A stretch of DNA of 41,510 nt from Hahellaceae bacterium (GTDB lineage Bacteria; Pseudomonadota; Gammaproteobacteria; Pseudomonadales; Oleiphilaceae), in assembly GCA_016716085.1 (NCBI GenBank), contig JADJWY010000007.1, positions 1-41,510 on the forward strand, read 5' to 3'. Numbering within the stretch: the stretch's first letter is position 1; every line of letters begins with the position of its first letter. The notes under the pieces are model-generated. The model did no database searches. It was not told where the DNA came from and saw only the letters and a list, made by a program, of their open reading frames with translations. The position numbers and the translations under genes were made by a program. Below are positions 1-11,306 of the stretch, in pieces.

Positions 1-1747
1 CGGTGACGACAGGTGTCCTTGAGGGTGGGGATCCCTTCATAAACCGATAGCTCCAGCATCTTGGGGTCGATCATGATCAGCCGGAGATCATCAGGCGTTG
101 ACTTGAACAACGTAGCCCAGAATCATCGCATTCACACCCACTGACTTACCGGAACCGGTGGTTTTTATAACCAATAAATTGCGCGGCATTTTCGCAAGGT
201 TGGCCACCACCGGATTACCCGCAATGTCGTAGCCCAACGCCAGACTCAGAGGGGGTGGCTGTTGTCAAACTGAAGACGAAAGCACACAGCACAGGCTGCA
301 CCGTCTCACGGTTTTCGTTCCGGGATCTCGATACCCACAACCGATTTACCCAGTATAACGTCGACGACCCGCACACTGATCTCACCGCCAGCGACCTCGC
401 GAGGTCCTTCGCGAGGGCATTAATCTTACTCACTTTGACGCCCCGGCGCGGGCTGTATTTCGAATCGCGTGATCACCGGCCCCGGATTGACTGGCGACCC
501 CCTTGAAAAAGCGTCACGACATTGAATTCACGCAGACGCATTTCAACAGACGCGACATCTGTTCGAGCGTTTCCCGAGAATAACCGGCATTGCGTTTGGT
601 ATCCGGCGGATCCAGTAACTTGAGACTCCGGCAACCCGCCATCCAAAACATCGAAAAATGGAATCAGAGCTCGATTTCTTCTTCACAGCAGCACTGTCAG
701 GGTCTTTGCGGGAAAGGCTCAATTTTGAGGGACTTCGCAGCCAACTCCGTTGGCTCCTCATCGCTCAGTTCAGCGGGCTCCCTGCGCTCCGGCTCGGCAG
801 CATGCAGTCCGCCCAGTTCCGCCTGAGTTATGTTGCGCAGCCTATCTTTGAGTTTGGCAGCCTTCTCACCCGTCTTAGCCATGGCGGCACCTCACGTACC
901 TCTGCCGCAAATCAGCCAGTCTCCTCTTCACTGGGGACTGCAAACGCCGACGCATCCGAAACCCAGAGGTTCCCTTGCGCTCGTTCTGGCAGCAGCGCTG
1001 CTCGCCCAGAGGCTTGCGCGTCCGTTTTGGGGTTTCCACGTTGCCGGGTATTTTGCCAGTCTCCTTCTCTGAGGCCGCGGCCTTATCCTGACGACGTTGC
1101 CATTCAGACAAGCCCCCTCCCTGACTCACCCCCTTCAGCCATGGTCTTGCACCCAAAGCACCAGGACCATGGCCCCTTTCCAGCGACCCAATCCATCAAC
1201 TTCAGCCAGGATAGCCCCGTGGCCAAACTGATGCTGGTCAGCGAGTAAGGCGACCGTAATCAGGGTGCTTCCGACCAGACTGAAGACAGCCTGCCCCCTG
1301 CATGGGCGATCTCCCGGCCAACCACACCGCCCGAGTTCGGCCCCGAGTCCGATGACAGAGCATCCCCAGCAAGGTGCAGCAGGCCAGGAGCAACGATAAA
1401 CCCAGCGCTACGCAGGGCAATCAATGGCCAGTTGACTGGCCTACCCGCTTGCGATGACGCAGCATCGTGCCCGCCTTGACGACGAGCATCAATGGCAGGA
1501 GGTAGGCCACATGGCCAAAGAAATACATAGGACATCGGCAATCCAGGCACCCGCCCTTCCGGTGGCGTTCTGAATCTGGGCACCGCCCCGGTACGCGACC
1601 ACCCGGGATCACCGGCATAGTAAGTAAACAGGGCCAGTCCCGCAGATAGACCGCCAGTGTAATCGCCGCAATGATGGCGCCTTACGCATCCATTGCTCGA
1701 CGTAAAGCTTTGTTTTACCTTTGATCCGTTGCGGCGGACACAGGCAT
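1..1747 (-). CDS. ftsK: DNA translocase FtsK (3' end beyond window, frameshifted)
   Basis: FtsK pumps DNA at the division septum and helps resolve chromosome dimers. The N-terminal membrane segment is recognisable at about 1200-1700 (GDPGWSRTGA, then hydrophobic stretches and a RHRK loop). A charged linker follows at about 700-1150. The motor domain begins near 610 with GYSRETLEQMSRL and continues through GPVITRFEIQPAPGVKVSKI and LAKDLARSLAV. Walker A (TGSGKSVGVNAMIL) lies near 120-170 and the Walker B segment (LIMIDPKMLELS) near 50-95. The C-terminal gamma domain is outside the window. The reading frame breaks many times, although motif order and spacing match a normal FtsK, so I infer indel errors. 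The start at 1747 (ATG, MPVSAATDQR) is tentative. It lies downstream of metZ on the same strand. Confidence 0.85.
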
Positions 1748-1844
1748 AGACAACGTAATGACGCCCCTGCCAATCGCAACCCGGAATCAGCAGCGTGTCT
1801 GACGGGATACTACGGTGAACTTAATCTTAATTCTCTTGTTTTTA

Positions 1845-2999
1845 TTATAGCTTATTGATTTCAAAAGTTCGACAAAGCTGCAGCCCCGCAAGCAGGTCGC
1901 TTTAATGTCGTCGAGATCTTAAGCCCCCACACAAACGGATCAGATTTTCATCAATTCCAGCCCGCTGCTTTTCTTCACGACAAACGGCCATGCGTTGTGT
2001 GGACGCCGGGGTGGGTCATGGTGGTTTTGACATCCCCAAATTGGCGGTAATGGAAATCCAGCGCGTATGATTAATAAATGCCCGGGCCTCAGCCCGCCCA
2101 CCTTTACCGTAAAACGGGACCCACCGCCAAACCCCGACTGCTGGCGCTTCGCCAGCGCATACCTGAGATGATCGGCAAGCCACTAAAAGACTTTTTCGAC
2201 CCAAGGCTGGGCCTGCAACCGCTGGCCAATGCCAGTGCCTGATCGCTGTGGGCTTTCATGCGCAGCGGCAGCGTCTCCAACCCCTTAAAGGAATACCGGG
2301 CATTAAAGGGACTCAGTGTAAAGCCGCCAGAGCGCAGAAAACCAAAGACTTCCTCCATGAGCTTTGATGGGCCCAGACCGCCCCACCAAATGCAACGCCC
2401 CTGCCCATCCAGAAATTTGGTGGCCGAGTGAATAATGATGTCTGCACCTAATTGCAAAGGCTTTTTGCAGTACAGGCGTACAAAAGCAGTTATCGACCGC
2501 CAGCCCGGCCTGATGTTGATGCAAGATCCGCCAGCGCCCGAATATCAGCCACTTCGTTTTAAGGGTTGACGGTGTTTCCAAAAATAACAGGCGAGTTGCT
2601 GGCGTAATGGCGGCTTTCGGGCATCCGATCCGTCAGCGAGACAAATGGTCTGAACGCCAAATTTTTCAGGTACTTCTCAAACACGACATGCGTGGTACCA
2701 ACCCATTGCGCGAACAGACCATGATCCCTGCCTTTAGAGAGCCATGCAGGTTGCCACGATCGCCGCCATGCCGGAGGCCGTCGCCACGCAGCGCTCCGCC
2801 TTCCATTGCCGCCAGGCGCTCTTCAAAGGTGCGGACAGTGGGATTGGTGAAACGGGAATAAATGTTACAGGATCTCCCCGGAAAAGCGGGCGGCCGCCTC
2901 TTCAGCCGATGAAAAAACGAAACTGGAGGTCGGATAGATAACCTCCGAATGTTCCTGCTCCACGGGTACGAACCTGACCCGCACGGATCGCGCGCGTGG
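1845..2999 (-). CDS. metZ: O-succinylhomoserine sulfhydrylase MetZ, 5' end missing
   Basis: A PLP-dependent enzyme of the Cys/Met metabolism family that makes homocysteine from O-succinylhomoserine and sulfide. Seen across several frames: EQEHSEVIYPTSSFVF, NIYSRFTNPTVRTFEERLAA, AVDNCFCTPVLQK, the PLP-lysine motif HSATKFLDGQGR, GFLRSGGFTLSPFNARYS, ISITANLGDVKTTMTHP and HGRLS near the end. NCFCTP and SATK-DGQGR with this spacing fit MetZ better than cystathionine gamma-synthase. The gene follows purF as in Pseudomonas. At least five frame breaks occur. The first roughly 20 residues are absent, and the sequence joins directly to a shortened purF at about 2999. The stop codon is at 1845-1847. Confidence 0.85.
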
Positions 3000-4302
3000 C
3001 TGGTAGACCAACCAGTCGGCACCAATCAGCTCGCGAACCTCTTCTTCGGTACGCCCGTGAGCGATCAGTTCGTGTGCGGCGGGCATATCAATACCATACA
3101 CATTGGGATAGCGCACAGCGGGAGCCGCCGATGCAAAATATACCTTGCGCGCACCGGCATCGCGGGCCATCTGCACGATTTCTCGGCATGTGGTACCCCG
3201 CACGATGGAGTCGTCCACGAGCATGACGTTTTTACCTTTGAATTCCGGTCAATCGGGTTCAGTTTCTGCTTGACCGATTTTTACGCTGGCTCTGCCCCGG
3301 CATAATGAAGGTGCGGGCGATGTAGCGATTCTTGATAAAGCCTTCGCGGTACTTAACGCCCAGATGGTAGGCCAACTGCATCGCCGAGGTGCGACTGGTA
3401 TCCGGAATGGGCATGACCACATCAATATCATGCTCGGGCCTCAAGCGCTGAATTTTCTGCCGCAAATGGTCACCCATCCGCAAGCGTGCCTTATACACCG
3501 AAATGCCGTCGATGATAGAGTCCGGGCGGGCAAAATAGACAAATTCGAACAAACACGGGTTTAATTCAGGCTTCGCCGCGCACTGTCGGGTATGCAAGGT
3601 GCCGTCATGCTCGATATAGATCGCTTCGCCCGGCGCAATGTCCCGCACCAGCTCGAAGCCGAGAGGACCAAGTGCCACGCTCTCTGAGGCAATCATATAA
3701 TCGATTCCGCCTGGCGTTTCACGCTTACCATAGCAGACCGAACGTATACCATTGGGGTCACGGAAGGCGAGAATGCCATAGCCGGTAATCGATGGCGATA
3801 ACCGCATAAGCACCGCGCACCCGACGATGCACAGCCGTCACTGCCGCAAATACGTCATCTGCCGTTGAGTCAGCTTACCCAGTTTCTGGAGTTCATGAGC
3901 GAACACGTTCAGCAGCACTTCGGAATCAGAATTCGTATTGATGTGACGCAGATCGGTGCGGAAGATATCTTCTGCCAGTTCTTCGGTATTGGTGAGGTTA
4001 CCGTTGTGTGCCAGCGTAATCCCGTAGGGTGTTAACATAGAACGGCTGAGCTTCTGCCGAACTGGAGGTACCCGCGGTGGGATAACGCACATGCCCGATC
4101 CCCACATGCCCGACCAGGCGCATCATATGGCGGGTACGAAACACATCTTTACCAGCCCATTATCTTTCCGCAGAAAGAAACGCTCATTTTCAAACGTAAC
4201 GATCCCTGCCGCATCCTGTCCCCGGTGCTGCAACACCGTGAGCGCGTCATACAGTTCCTGATTGACGTCGCGTTTGGCAACGATACCTACAATACCGCAC
4301 AT
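3000..4302 (-). CDS. purF: Amidophosphoribosyltransferase PurF, C-terminus missing
   Basis: First committed enzyme of purine synthesis, converting PRPP and glutamine to phosphoribosylamine. The ATG at 4302 is preceded by GAGGAG and starts MCGIVGIV, so Cys2 is the glutaminase nucleophile. The Ntn glutamine amidotransferase half is seen in HNGNLTNTEELAE and NTNSDSEVLLN. The phosphoribosyltransferase half shows DVVMPIPDTSRTSA, GFIKNRYIARTFIMPGQ and the PRPP loop VMLVDDSIVRGTT. Family proteins are about 505 residues, but this one stops at GADWLVYQ, with the last 60 or so residues absent, and runs straight into metZ. There are several frame breaks. It is 12 bases downstream of cvpA, the usual cvpA-purF operon. 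Confidence 0.9.
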
Positions 4303-4314
4303 GGGTATGTCTCC

Positions 4315-4815
4315 TCAGCTTTGATTGAACAGGGCTCCGAGCGGATCCCCAAATACCGTTCTGGACCACTGCTCAATTTGTTCAAAGTGAGCAATCAACA
4401 TCGAATTCTGCCACGAGGATCGGACGGCAGTGGCGTCGGTTTGAGCACCGCAATCATCGCAACCACCAGCAAAACGCCACGAAACAGACCAAACACCATG
4501 CCAGGGACCCGATCCGTACCGGTCAGCCCGGTGGCTTTAGCCAACGGGTCGCCAGCAGCGTACTGAGCAAGGACCCTAGTATCAGTGCAGCCACAAACAA
4601 GATGACAAACCCGCCAGCAAGCGCAGAGACGGGGTTTCTATGAAACCTTCAAGCAAGGTGGCGAAGTTTCCATAAAACATGCGTGCAACGACAAACGCCG
4701 CCACCGAGGTCAACAGAGAGCGCTTCACGGACAAAGCCCCGTACCAGGGCTGACCCAAGGTAGAAACAGCCCAGCACACCGACAATTGCCCAGTCAGCCC
4801 GGTAAAACCTTCCAT
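4315..4815 (-). CDS. cvpA: Colicin V production family inner-membrane protein CvpA
   Basis: CvpA is a small multi-pass inner-membrane protein almost always found just before purF in gammaproteobacteria. Recognisable pieces in different frames are ADWAIVGVLG, LVRGFVREALS, VAAFVVARMFYGNFATLLEGFIETPSLRLLAG, and the end segment FEQMEQWSRTVFGDPLGALFNQS. The total length of about 166 codons fits the family. Three or more frame breaks interrupt it. The start at 4815 gives MEGF followed by a frame break into RADWAIV. The stop at 4315-4317 lies just before the purF ribosome binding site, so the two genes are probably co-transcribed. Its biochemical role is not settled. Confidence 0.8.
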
Positions 4816-4875
4816 TCAACGCTCCGCAAAAAGGCACACATGATACCAGAACCCACCGCCTGAACAATCCTTGGC

Positions 4876-5585
4876 TCAACGCGAAGGCTGATGTTGTACT
4901 ACGAGCGACGAGACTTTGTAGCGTTTGTCGATGCCCGACTTCACCTTGTCAGCCTGTTCCCGCTGCAAAAAAGGGCCTGCAAACACCCGTGTAAGCGTCT
5001 GCCCGTCTGAGCTACGAAAATCCTGAACATAGCCACCGGTTTTATCGGCCAGCAATTCATCCCGGATGGCCATCGCACTGGCGCGATTCTTAAACGTGCC
5101 GATTTGGATGGTCCAGCCAGAGGTGATGGGGGCCGCTTTAGGCTCGCTCAACGGTTTGGGTGCAGGCTTGGGCGCAGTTTCAGGTACTTTGGCTGGCACT
5201 ACGTTGACCGGTTCAGCCTGGACTGGCTCAGCTCGGACGGGTGGCCGCTCGACAATCGACGGCGCCACACGCTGACTGGCTTCGCCATCCTTTTCTATCA
5301 CGCGGTAGCTGGAACCGCAGACAGCGCGGGGGAAGCAGGTGCCTCGCCAGATGGCGCTCCAGCGGGCGAGGACGGTGCCTCCAACGTCGGAGGAGGAGCG
5401 CCGATTGGGAACGATTCAGGGTTGGAGGCGTCGCGTTCAGTCTTAAACGGAGCAACCTCAGGACCGGGGGAATAGATAAGACCTGATGCCGGGAGTCCTG
5501 ATGGGGTTTTCCAATACCATCAGTATAAAAATGATGGCCGGGCAACCAGTACAATCGCCCCGACCACACGCTGTTTGATATCCAT
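4876..5585 (-). CDS. SPOR-domain protein (DedD-like)
   Basis: Predicted single-pass inner-membrane protein whose C-terminal SPOR domain binds denuded septal peptidoglycan. The N-terminus MDIKQRVVGAIVLVA is a short cytoplasmic tail leading into a membrane segment. A Pro/Ala-rich periplasmic linker follows (for example ETAPKPAPKPLSEPK). The last 75 or so residues are the SPOR domain: WTIQIGTFKNRASAMAIRDEL, VFAGPFLQREQADKVK and a final basic strand. It lies between folC and cvpA, as in Pseudomonas. Its ATG overlaps the folC stop (TAATG), implying translational coupling. There are at least two frame breaks in the N-terminal third; the SPOR half is one open frame. Confidence 0.82.
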
Positions 5586-6902
5586 TAATTCAATTCAACC
5601 TGTTTTAATTGGAGTTTGGATTTCAAGGCGTCGAAATAAACAAGTGCATCCTCAACAACATGAAAGGACCCGAAGATCAGTAGCGTCGGCATCGAATCAG
5701 ACACCGACATTTCCTGAATCTCGTGAAGCACCATTTCGAGCGCCTGCTTAAAATTATCATGCCCAGTCGCCGGAAGCCTCGCAAAGGCCGCATCCAGCCG
5801 AGCGCGAGGCGCAGCCCGATCAATCACCATATCCCAGTAATGCCAGTGGGACATGACAGGCGCGAGGGTGTGCAACACGCCCTCAATATCTTTATCTCCC
5901 AGAGCGGAAAAAAGGGCAATCCAGGGCCGGTCACTCCCGGCCTGATCCCGCTCGATGACCTGCCGCAAAAACCTCGCCGCATGGGGATTGTGACCCACAT
6001 CCAGAACAATACGAGGCACATCACTCACCTGCTGCAAACGCCCCCTCAACCTGACGTTGGCCAGCGCCCATCGTATCTGCGGCTCATGAAACTGAAACCC
6101 GGTGAGTATAAAAGCCTGAATCGCGCAGGCTTGATTGGATAGCGGAAAGGCATTCCGATGCAGCACGGTAAAAGCAAACGTTCGCACCCAGTCCATCAAC
6201 ACCCTTCCAGCTCCACTGGCTCTCCTGTGGCGGCCCTCTACCACCGCGTCAAAGGTAGACCCCATACGAAAAATGGGGATTCAGCCTGACTGCCTCGTCA
6301 AGCACAGCGGCGGGAGGATCAGACTCGCCCAGAACGACAGGGTGATGAGCACGAAGAATTCCCGCTTTTTCGCGTCCAATCTGCTCCCGATCCGTTCCTA
6401 ACCAGCTTTGATGATCCAGATCGACAGAGGTAATGATGGCGACATCCGAATCGATGCAATTGACCGCATCCAGGGCGACCTCCCAGACCCACCTCCAGAA
6501 TCACCAAGTCCAGCGACTGACGGGCAAACAGCCAGAAGGCGACCAGCGTCATGATTTCAAAATAGGTCAGCGGCACATCACCGCGCAATTGTTCAACCGC
6601 CCTGAAGCCTTCACAAATTAAGGCATCCGTAGCATCCTCACCCTGCAGCCGAATGCGCTCGTTAAATTGAATCAGGTGGGGAGAGGGCCACATCCCAACC
6701 CGCAAGCCATGCGCCAATGCAAGCGCCTCAATGTGGCGCATGTGGACCCTTTTCCATTCGTCCCACCACGGTTATCACCCGTTTTGCCGGACTCCACCCC
6801 GAGCAATGAGCGCTACCAGTGGCCTGAGGCGATCCAGACTCATGTCGATTTTTATCAGGTGGAGGTTTCTGCGCGGCTTAGCCAGTCAGCCAGTTCCGAC
6901 AT
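5585..6902 (-). CDS. folC: Bifunctional folylpolyglutamate/dihydrofolate synthase FolC
   Basis: Mur-ligase-like enzyme that adds glutamate to dihydropteroate and folates. Seen in order: MSELADWLSRAE at the start, RVITVVGTNGKGSTCA (the ATP-binding loop, near 6740-6780), SPHLIQFNERIRL, YFEIMTLVAFWLFA, LVILEVGLGGR, and in the C-terminal half RIVLDVGHNPHAARFL, FSALGDKDIEGVL and LLIFGSFHVVEDAL. The full length of about 439 codons matches the family. The frame breaks at several points in the first half, while the last 225 codons are one frame. It starts two bases after the accD stop and ends overlapping the SPOR gene, as expected for an accD-folC-SPOR operon. Confidence 0.9.
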
Positions 6903-6904
6903 AC

Positions 6905-7769
6905 TCAGTGTGTACCTGCGAGCAGGGGCAACCCCTGAAATTTTGCGATCATGCGACTCAGTGTATCTCTCAGCTCCCGGCGATGCAAAACTCTGTCTAA
7001 TGCGCCATGCGCCAGCAGAAACTCGCTGCGCTGGAAGCCTTCCGGCAGGGTTTCCCTGACGGTCTGCTGAATGACGCGAGGCCCGGCAAACCCAATCAGT
7101 GCCCGGGTTCTGCCACATTGACATCACCCAGCATGGCGAGGCTGGCCGACACGCCACCAAACACCGGGTCTGTCATCACCGAAATATAGGGCACACCTGC
7201 CTTCTTCAAACGCTCGGTGCAGCGGCCGTCTTAGCCATCTGCATCAGCGAAATCAGCGCTTCCTGCATTCGCGCACCGCCACTGGCTGCAAAACAGACCG
7301 GGGCACAGCGATCCTCAAGGCATTGATGAACGGCCCTCACGAATTTTTCACCCACGACGGCACCCATGGACCCGCCAGAAATTAAATTCAAACGCCACCG
7401 CGACGACTGGAACGCCTCTCACGGTGCCTTTAACAACCACAAAGTGCATCCTTTTCGCCTGTGCTGCGCTGGCTTGCCGTCAAACGGTCACGGTATTTTC
7501 GGGTATCACGGAATTTGAGCTTATCGGTCGGCTGTAGCTCGTTGGCCAGCTCGACCCGAGGCGCATCATCGAGGAACAGATTGAGCCGACGGCGGCATCG
7601 AGCCGAAAGTGATACTGGCATTTTGGGGCACACTCTCGAGGTGTCGCTCCAGCTCAGTCGGTAGACACGCTTTCGCAGCGAGGGCACTTCTTCCAAAGCC
7701 CCTCTGGCACACTGGCCTTAACCTCATCGGCGCTCGACAACACCCGAGAAGCTTTTCCAGCCAGCTCAT
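6905..7769 (-). CDS. accD: Acetyl-CoA carboxylase carboxyltransferase subunit beta AccD
   Basis: Beta subunit of the carboxyltransferase that makes malonyl-CoA for fatty acid synthesis; it pairs with AccA. Seen: MSWLEKLLG, VPEGLWKKCPRCES (first CxxC of the zinc ribbon) with CPKC following in another frame, DDAPRVELANELQPTDKLKF, STGEKDAL, GGSMGAVVGEKFVRAV, CFAASGGARMQEALISLMQMAKT, VLTDPVFGGVSASLA-like sequence, ALIGFAGPRVI-like sequence, and LHRRELRDTLSRMIAKF at the end. Length of about 288 codons is normal. At least four frame breaks are present, which cannot be tolerated in an essential gene, so I read them as errors. The ATG shares its A with the trpA stop (TAATG). Confidence 0.9.
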
Positions 7770-8580
7770 TAAGCCCCATTATCCATGGCAGTTCTCCCGG
7801 GCCCGACACAAACTCGTGGACCGCCTGATGCAAGGTCTCAACCGGCCCTGCCCCATGCTTCTCAATCAATCGCACCAGGGCACTGCCCACGATCACGCCA
7901 TCTGCCACCTTTGCCACCCGTGCGGCAGAGTCAGCATCACTGATACCAAAACCGACCGCCAGAGGAAGATTTGTTTTTGAGCGAATCACATTCAGATGCT
8001 GCGCCACATCATCGACATCCGGGTTGCTGCCGGTTACCCCTTTCCAAAGGACACATAGTACAGGTAGCCACTACCAAACTCAGCAGCCGCCGCAATCCGA
8101 TCCTCGGTCGTTGTCGGTGCAATCAGGAACGCTGTCCAGCTGATTAGCACGGTATACCGGCACGACCTCTGCGGCCTCTTCGGGTGGCAAATCCACCGTC
8201 AGCACGCCATCAACACCCACTTCACGTGCCCGCGTTGCGAAGGTTTCGACCCCATGGCCTCGATGGGATTAAGATAGCCCATCAACACCACTGGCGTGCG
8301 GTTATCGGTCTGACGAAAAGACCGAACCATGTCCAACACGTTACGCAGTGATGTGTTTTTGGCCAATGCACGTTCACATGCCAGCTGAATCACCGGACCG
8401 TCCGCCATCGGATCGGAAAAGGGTACGCCGAGTTCAATTATGTCAGCACCCGCCTTTACCAGCGTGTGCATGAGTTCAGTGGTGAGCGCCGGATCAGGGT
8501 CCCCGGCGGTCATAAAGGAATCAGGGCTTTGCGTCCCTCGGACTTAAGCCCTTCGGGGTGCTTTGAAGACGATTGGTCAT
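7769..8580 (-). CDS. trpA: Tryptophan synthase alpha chain TrpA
   Basis: Cleaves indole-3-glycerol phosphate and passes indole to TrpB. Seen: MTAGDPDPALT near the N-terminus, the catalytic region GADIIELGVPFSDPMADGPVIQ (Glu in IELG and Asp in PMADGP), VVLMGYLNPIE, GVDGVLTVDLPPEE (second frame), LYYVSFKGVTG-type sequence with one break, LPLAVGFGISD and DGVIVGSALVRLIE. It directly follows trpB and overlaps accD by one base. Two possible ATG codons lie at 8586 and 8580; I favour 8580 (MTNRLQ) for its better spacing from the AAGAG upstream. At least three frame breaks. Confidence 0.88.
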
Positions 8581-8593
8581 AGTCATTATTCTC

Positions 8594-9814
8594 TTAGTAC
8601 AGTTTCATGCCCTGCAAATTGGCCACCGTGTGGATATCCTTATCGCCACGCCTGACAGGTTGACCACAATCACCGGTCACGGGACATTTCTTTGGCCAGT
8701 TTCATGGTATGTGCGATGGCATGGCTGGTCTCCAGCGCAGGCATAATACCTTCAACCCGCGTGAGCATGTGGAAGGCTTCAAGCGCCTCATCATCGGTCG
8801 CTGCGACATATTCCGCCCGCCCGATCTCTTTCAGCCGGGGAGTGCTCAGGGCCCACGCCCGGATAATCAAGACCTGCGGAAATCAGGTGAGTTGCCATAA
8901 TCTGACCATTTTCATCTTCCATCAGGTAGGTACGGTTACCGTGCAGCACGCCAGGACGACCCGCTGACAAGGGGGCCGCATGTTCGCCTGTGGCGGGCCT
9001 TTCCCGCCTGCTTCGACACCGATCATGCGAACCGAGGTATCGGGAATAAAGGGATAAAACAGCCCCATGGCATTGGAGCCGCCACCGACACAGGCAACGA
9101 CTGCATCTGGCAGCCGCCCTTCTTTCTCCAAACACTGGATGCGCGCCTCCCGCCCAATAATGGACTGAAAGTCACGCACGAGCATGGGATAAGGATGCGG
9201 CCCGGCAACCGTTCCGATGATGTAGTAGGTGGAATCGACATTGGTCACCCAATCACACAGCGCCTCGTTCATAGCATCTTTGAGCGTGCGGGTACCACTG
9301 GTCACAGGACGCACTTCTGCCCCAGCAACTTCATCCGATAGACATTAAGCGCCTGACGTTCGACATCTTCGGCACCCATGTAGACCACGCACTCCAGGGC
9401 CTAAACGTGCTGCCACCGTCGCGGAGGCCACGCCATGCTGTCCGGCACCGGTTTCCGCGATGATGCGGGGTTTACCCAAATATTTGGCGGGAGTGCCTGC
9501 CCGATCGTGTTGTTTACTTTGTGCGCGCCGGTATGATTCAGATCTTCACGCTTGAAATACAGCTTGGCACCGCCCACTTTTTTCGTCAGGCGCTCGGCAA
9601 AATATAAAGGCGATGGACGCCCCACATAGTCGGCCAGATCACGGTCAAACTCTTCCTGAAAGCGACGATCATTTTTAAGCAGGTTGTATTGCTTTTCCAG
9701 CTCCAGCAGCGATGCCATCAATGTTTCAGATACAAAGCGGCCGCCAAATTGCCCAAAGTGCCCGCGCTCGTCAGGAAAATGGGACAGCGTTTCAAAATCC
9801 AGTGGTTTGTTCAT
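8594..9814 (-). CDS. trpB: Tryptophan synthase beta chain TrpB
   Basis: PLP enzyme that condenses indole with serine. Starts MNKPLDFETL, then GQFGGRFVSETLM, KREDLNHTGAHKVNNTIGQA with the Schiff-base lysine in HKVNN, RPVTSGTRTLKDAMNEAL, STYYIIGTVAGPHPYP, VVACVGGGSNAMGLF (phosphate-binding glycine loop), GLDYPGVGPEH and TVANLQGMKLY at the end. Length of about 406 codons is normal. The first 125 codons are open, then the frame shifts at least five times. The trpF stop lies two bases before the ATG (TAAATATG). The order trpF-trpB-trpA-accD-folC is typical of gammaproteobacteria. Confidence 0.9.
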
Positions 9815-9816
9815 AT

Positions 9817-10419
9817 TTACCCCCGAACAAATGCCTCAATCAATTCAATACTTTTTCGCCGCGTTGACGCTCAACACCGCCGCTGACGTCTACAGCATAC
9901 GGTCGTGTCTGGCGAATGGCCTCACCCACATTGTCAGGGTTAAACCACCGGCGAGAATCAGTGGACGATTCACGCCTCTGGGAAACTGTGTCCAGTCAAA
10001 CGTCCGGCCGGTTCCACCGTGCAAGGCCGGGTCAAAGGTATCCAGCAACAGCGCCTTCGCACCCGGATAAGCCGCGAGTGCCTCCTCGATATCGAAGCTT
10101 GCTGTCACACCCAGCGCCTTCACGTAGGGCACACCAAAACGCACGCAGAAGGCGTCAGGTTCTGGCCATGAAACCGCAGCAGGTTCAGACGCACACGCGC
10201 CAGCACAGACTCAACAAATTCGGCATCAGGGTTTACGAAGAGGCCGACCGAGGTCACGAAAGGTGGCAGGCCCGACAGAATATCGTGAACCACTTCCGGC
10301 GTCACTGCCCGCGGGCTTTTTTCATAAAAAACGAAACCTAGCGCATCCGCCCCGGCATTGACCGCGGCCAGCGCCGCTTCACGGGTTTTAATCCCGCAGA
10401 TCTTACATCGTGTGTACAC
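9817..10419 (-). CDS. trpF: Phosphoribosylanthranilate isomerase TrpF
   Basis: Amadori isomerase of tryptophan synthesis, a single TIM barrel. The start GTG at 10419 gives VYTRCKICGIKTREAALAA; the CGIKT motif carries the catalytic cysteine. It continues with GADALGFVFYEKSPRAV, VGLFVNPDAEFV, LLRFHGQ, VKALGV, ALLLDTF with the catalytic aspartate, GGTGRTFDW and LAGGL, then (new frame) NVGEAIRQTRPYAVDVSGGVE near the end. Length of about 200 codons is normal. Two or three frame breaks are seen, one at the very 3' end where the expected ending SIELIEAFVRG is displaced by one base. It is 57 bases downstream of truA. Confidence 0.9.
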
Positions 10420-10476
10420 TGTGCCTCCCGGATAGACCGCCCATTATAGCGGGTTCCAGCCTGCGGGAAACAGGTG

Positions 10477-11265
10477 TCAGACGGGGAAAGCGGCCCCCAT
10501 GAAATCTGGGCCCGGAGGAAACTGCGGCAGGCCGTGCATTTCAGGATAGTCGACCGCGACGAAATAGAGCCCATCAGGGGGCGCTGTCACCCCTGCCGCT
10601 GAACGCTGGCGCGCATCCAGCACCTCGGCCATCCAGTGAGGGTGGCCGTCGGCCTGCCCACATCCAGCAAGGTTCCGGTGATATTGCGCACCATGTGATG
10701 CAAAAAGGCATTCGCCTGAACCTGAATCATCACAACCTCACCCGCACGACGCACTCGCAGATCCATCAGATTGCGGAAGGGCGTGCGCGATTGACATTCC
10801 GAGTCCCGAAACGAGGAAAAATCATGCTCCCCCAATAAGAAGCGTCCACCTTGCTCCATCGCCGTTTCATCTAACGGCGGCGAAAACCAGGTCAGATTGT
10901 TGGCCGCGAGCGCGGAGCGTATCCGCGAATTCAGAATAAAATACCGATAGGTTCGCGATCGCGCGCCGTATCGCGCATGGAAATCGAATTCACGGCACCC
11001 CCAGCGCACCGCCAGGTATCCGGCAAAAAATGGTTCGTCCCGCTGACCCATGCCTCGCATTACGTCGGGCCGAAGTATCGAAATGAACAACCTGCGCGCT
11101 GGCATGCACACCTGCATCGGTGCGCCCGGCGCACACAACCTCAACAGGCTCATTCGCTATTCTGCTCAGCGCCGCTTCCGGGGTTTGTTGCAGTGTATGG
11201 TCAACGTGTTTCTGACGCTGCCAGCCGTGGTATCGGGTGCCCTGATAGGACACCACCATTGCCAA
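10477..11265 (-). CDS. truA: tRNA pseudouridine(38-40) synthase TruA
   Basis: Modifies U38-40 in tRNA anticodon arms. Seen: MVVSYQGTRYHGWQRQ, ALSRIANEPVEVVCAGRTDAGVHASAQVVHF with the catalytic aspartate in GRTDAGVHA, FHARYGARSRTYRYFILN, FSSFRDSECQSRTPFRNL, FLHHMVRNITGTLLDVG and GLYFVAVDYPEMHGLP near the end. Length of about 262 codons is normal. The start is uncertain: the codon at 11265 is TTG with ATG at 11259, and upstream in-frame sequence continues without a better start. Two frame breaks, in the middle and near the 3' end. It sits between fimV and trpF as in Pseudomonas. Confidence 0.9.
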
Positions 11266-11306
11266 TCGGCCAGCAGGTAAAAGGACGGTGTTATCAAGCG
11301 GGTAGA

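Noticed and set aside
1750..1845. Possible tRNA or small RNA between metZ and ftsK
   Set aside because: No cloverleaf or strong terminator can be drawn; it is only a short intergenic gap.
2865..3224. A continuous frame that fuses PurF and MetZ, read as a bifunctional protein
   Set aside because: The MetZ part changes frame within it, and both proteins lack conserved segments at the join, so a deletion or assembly error is more likely than a real fusion.
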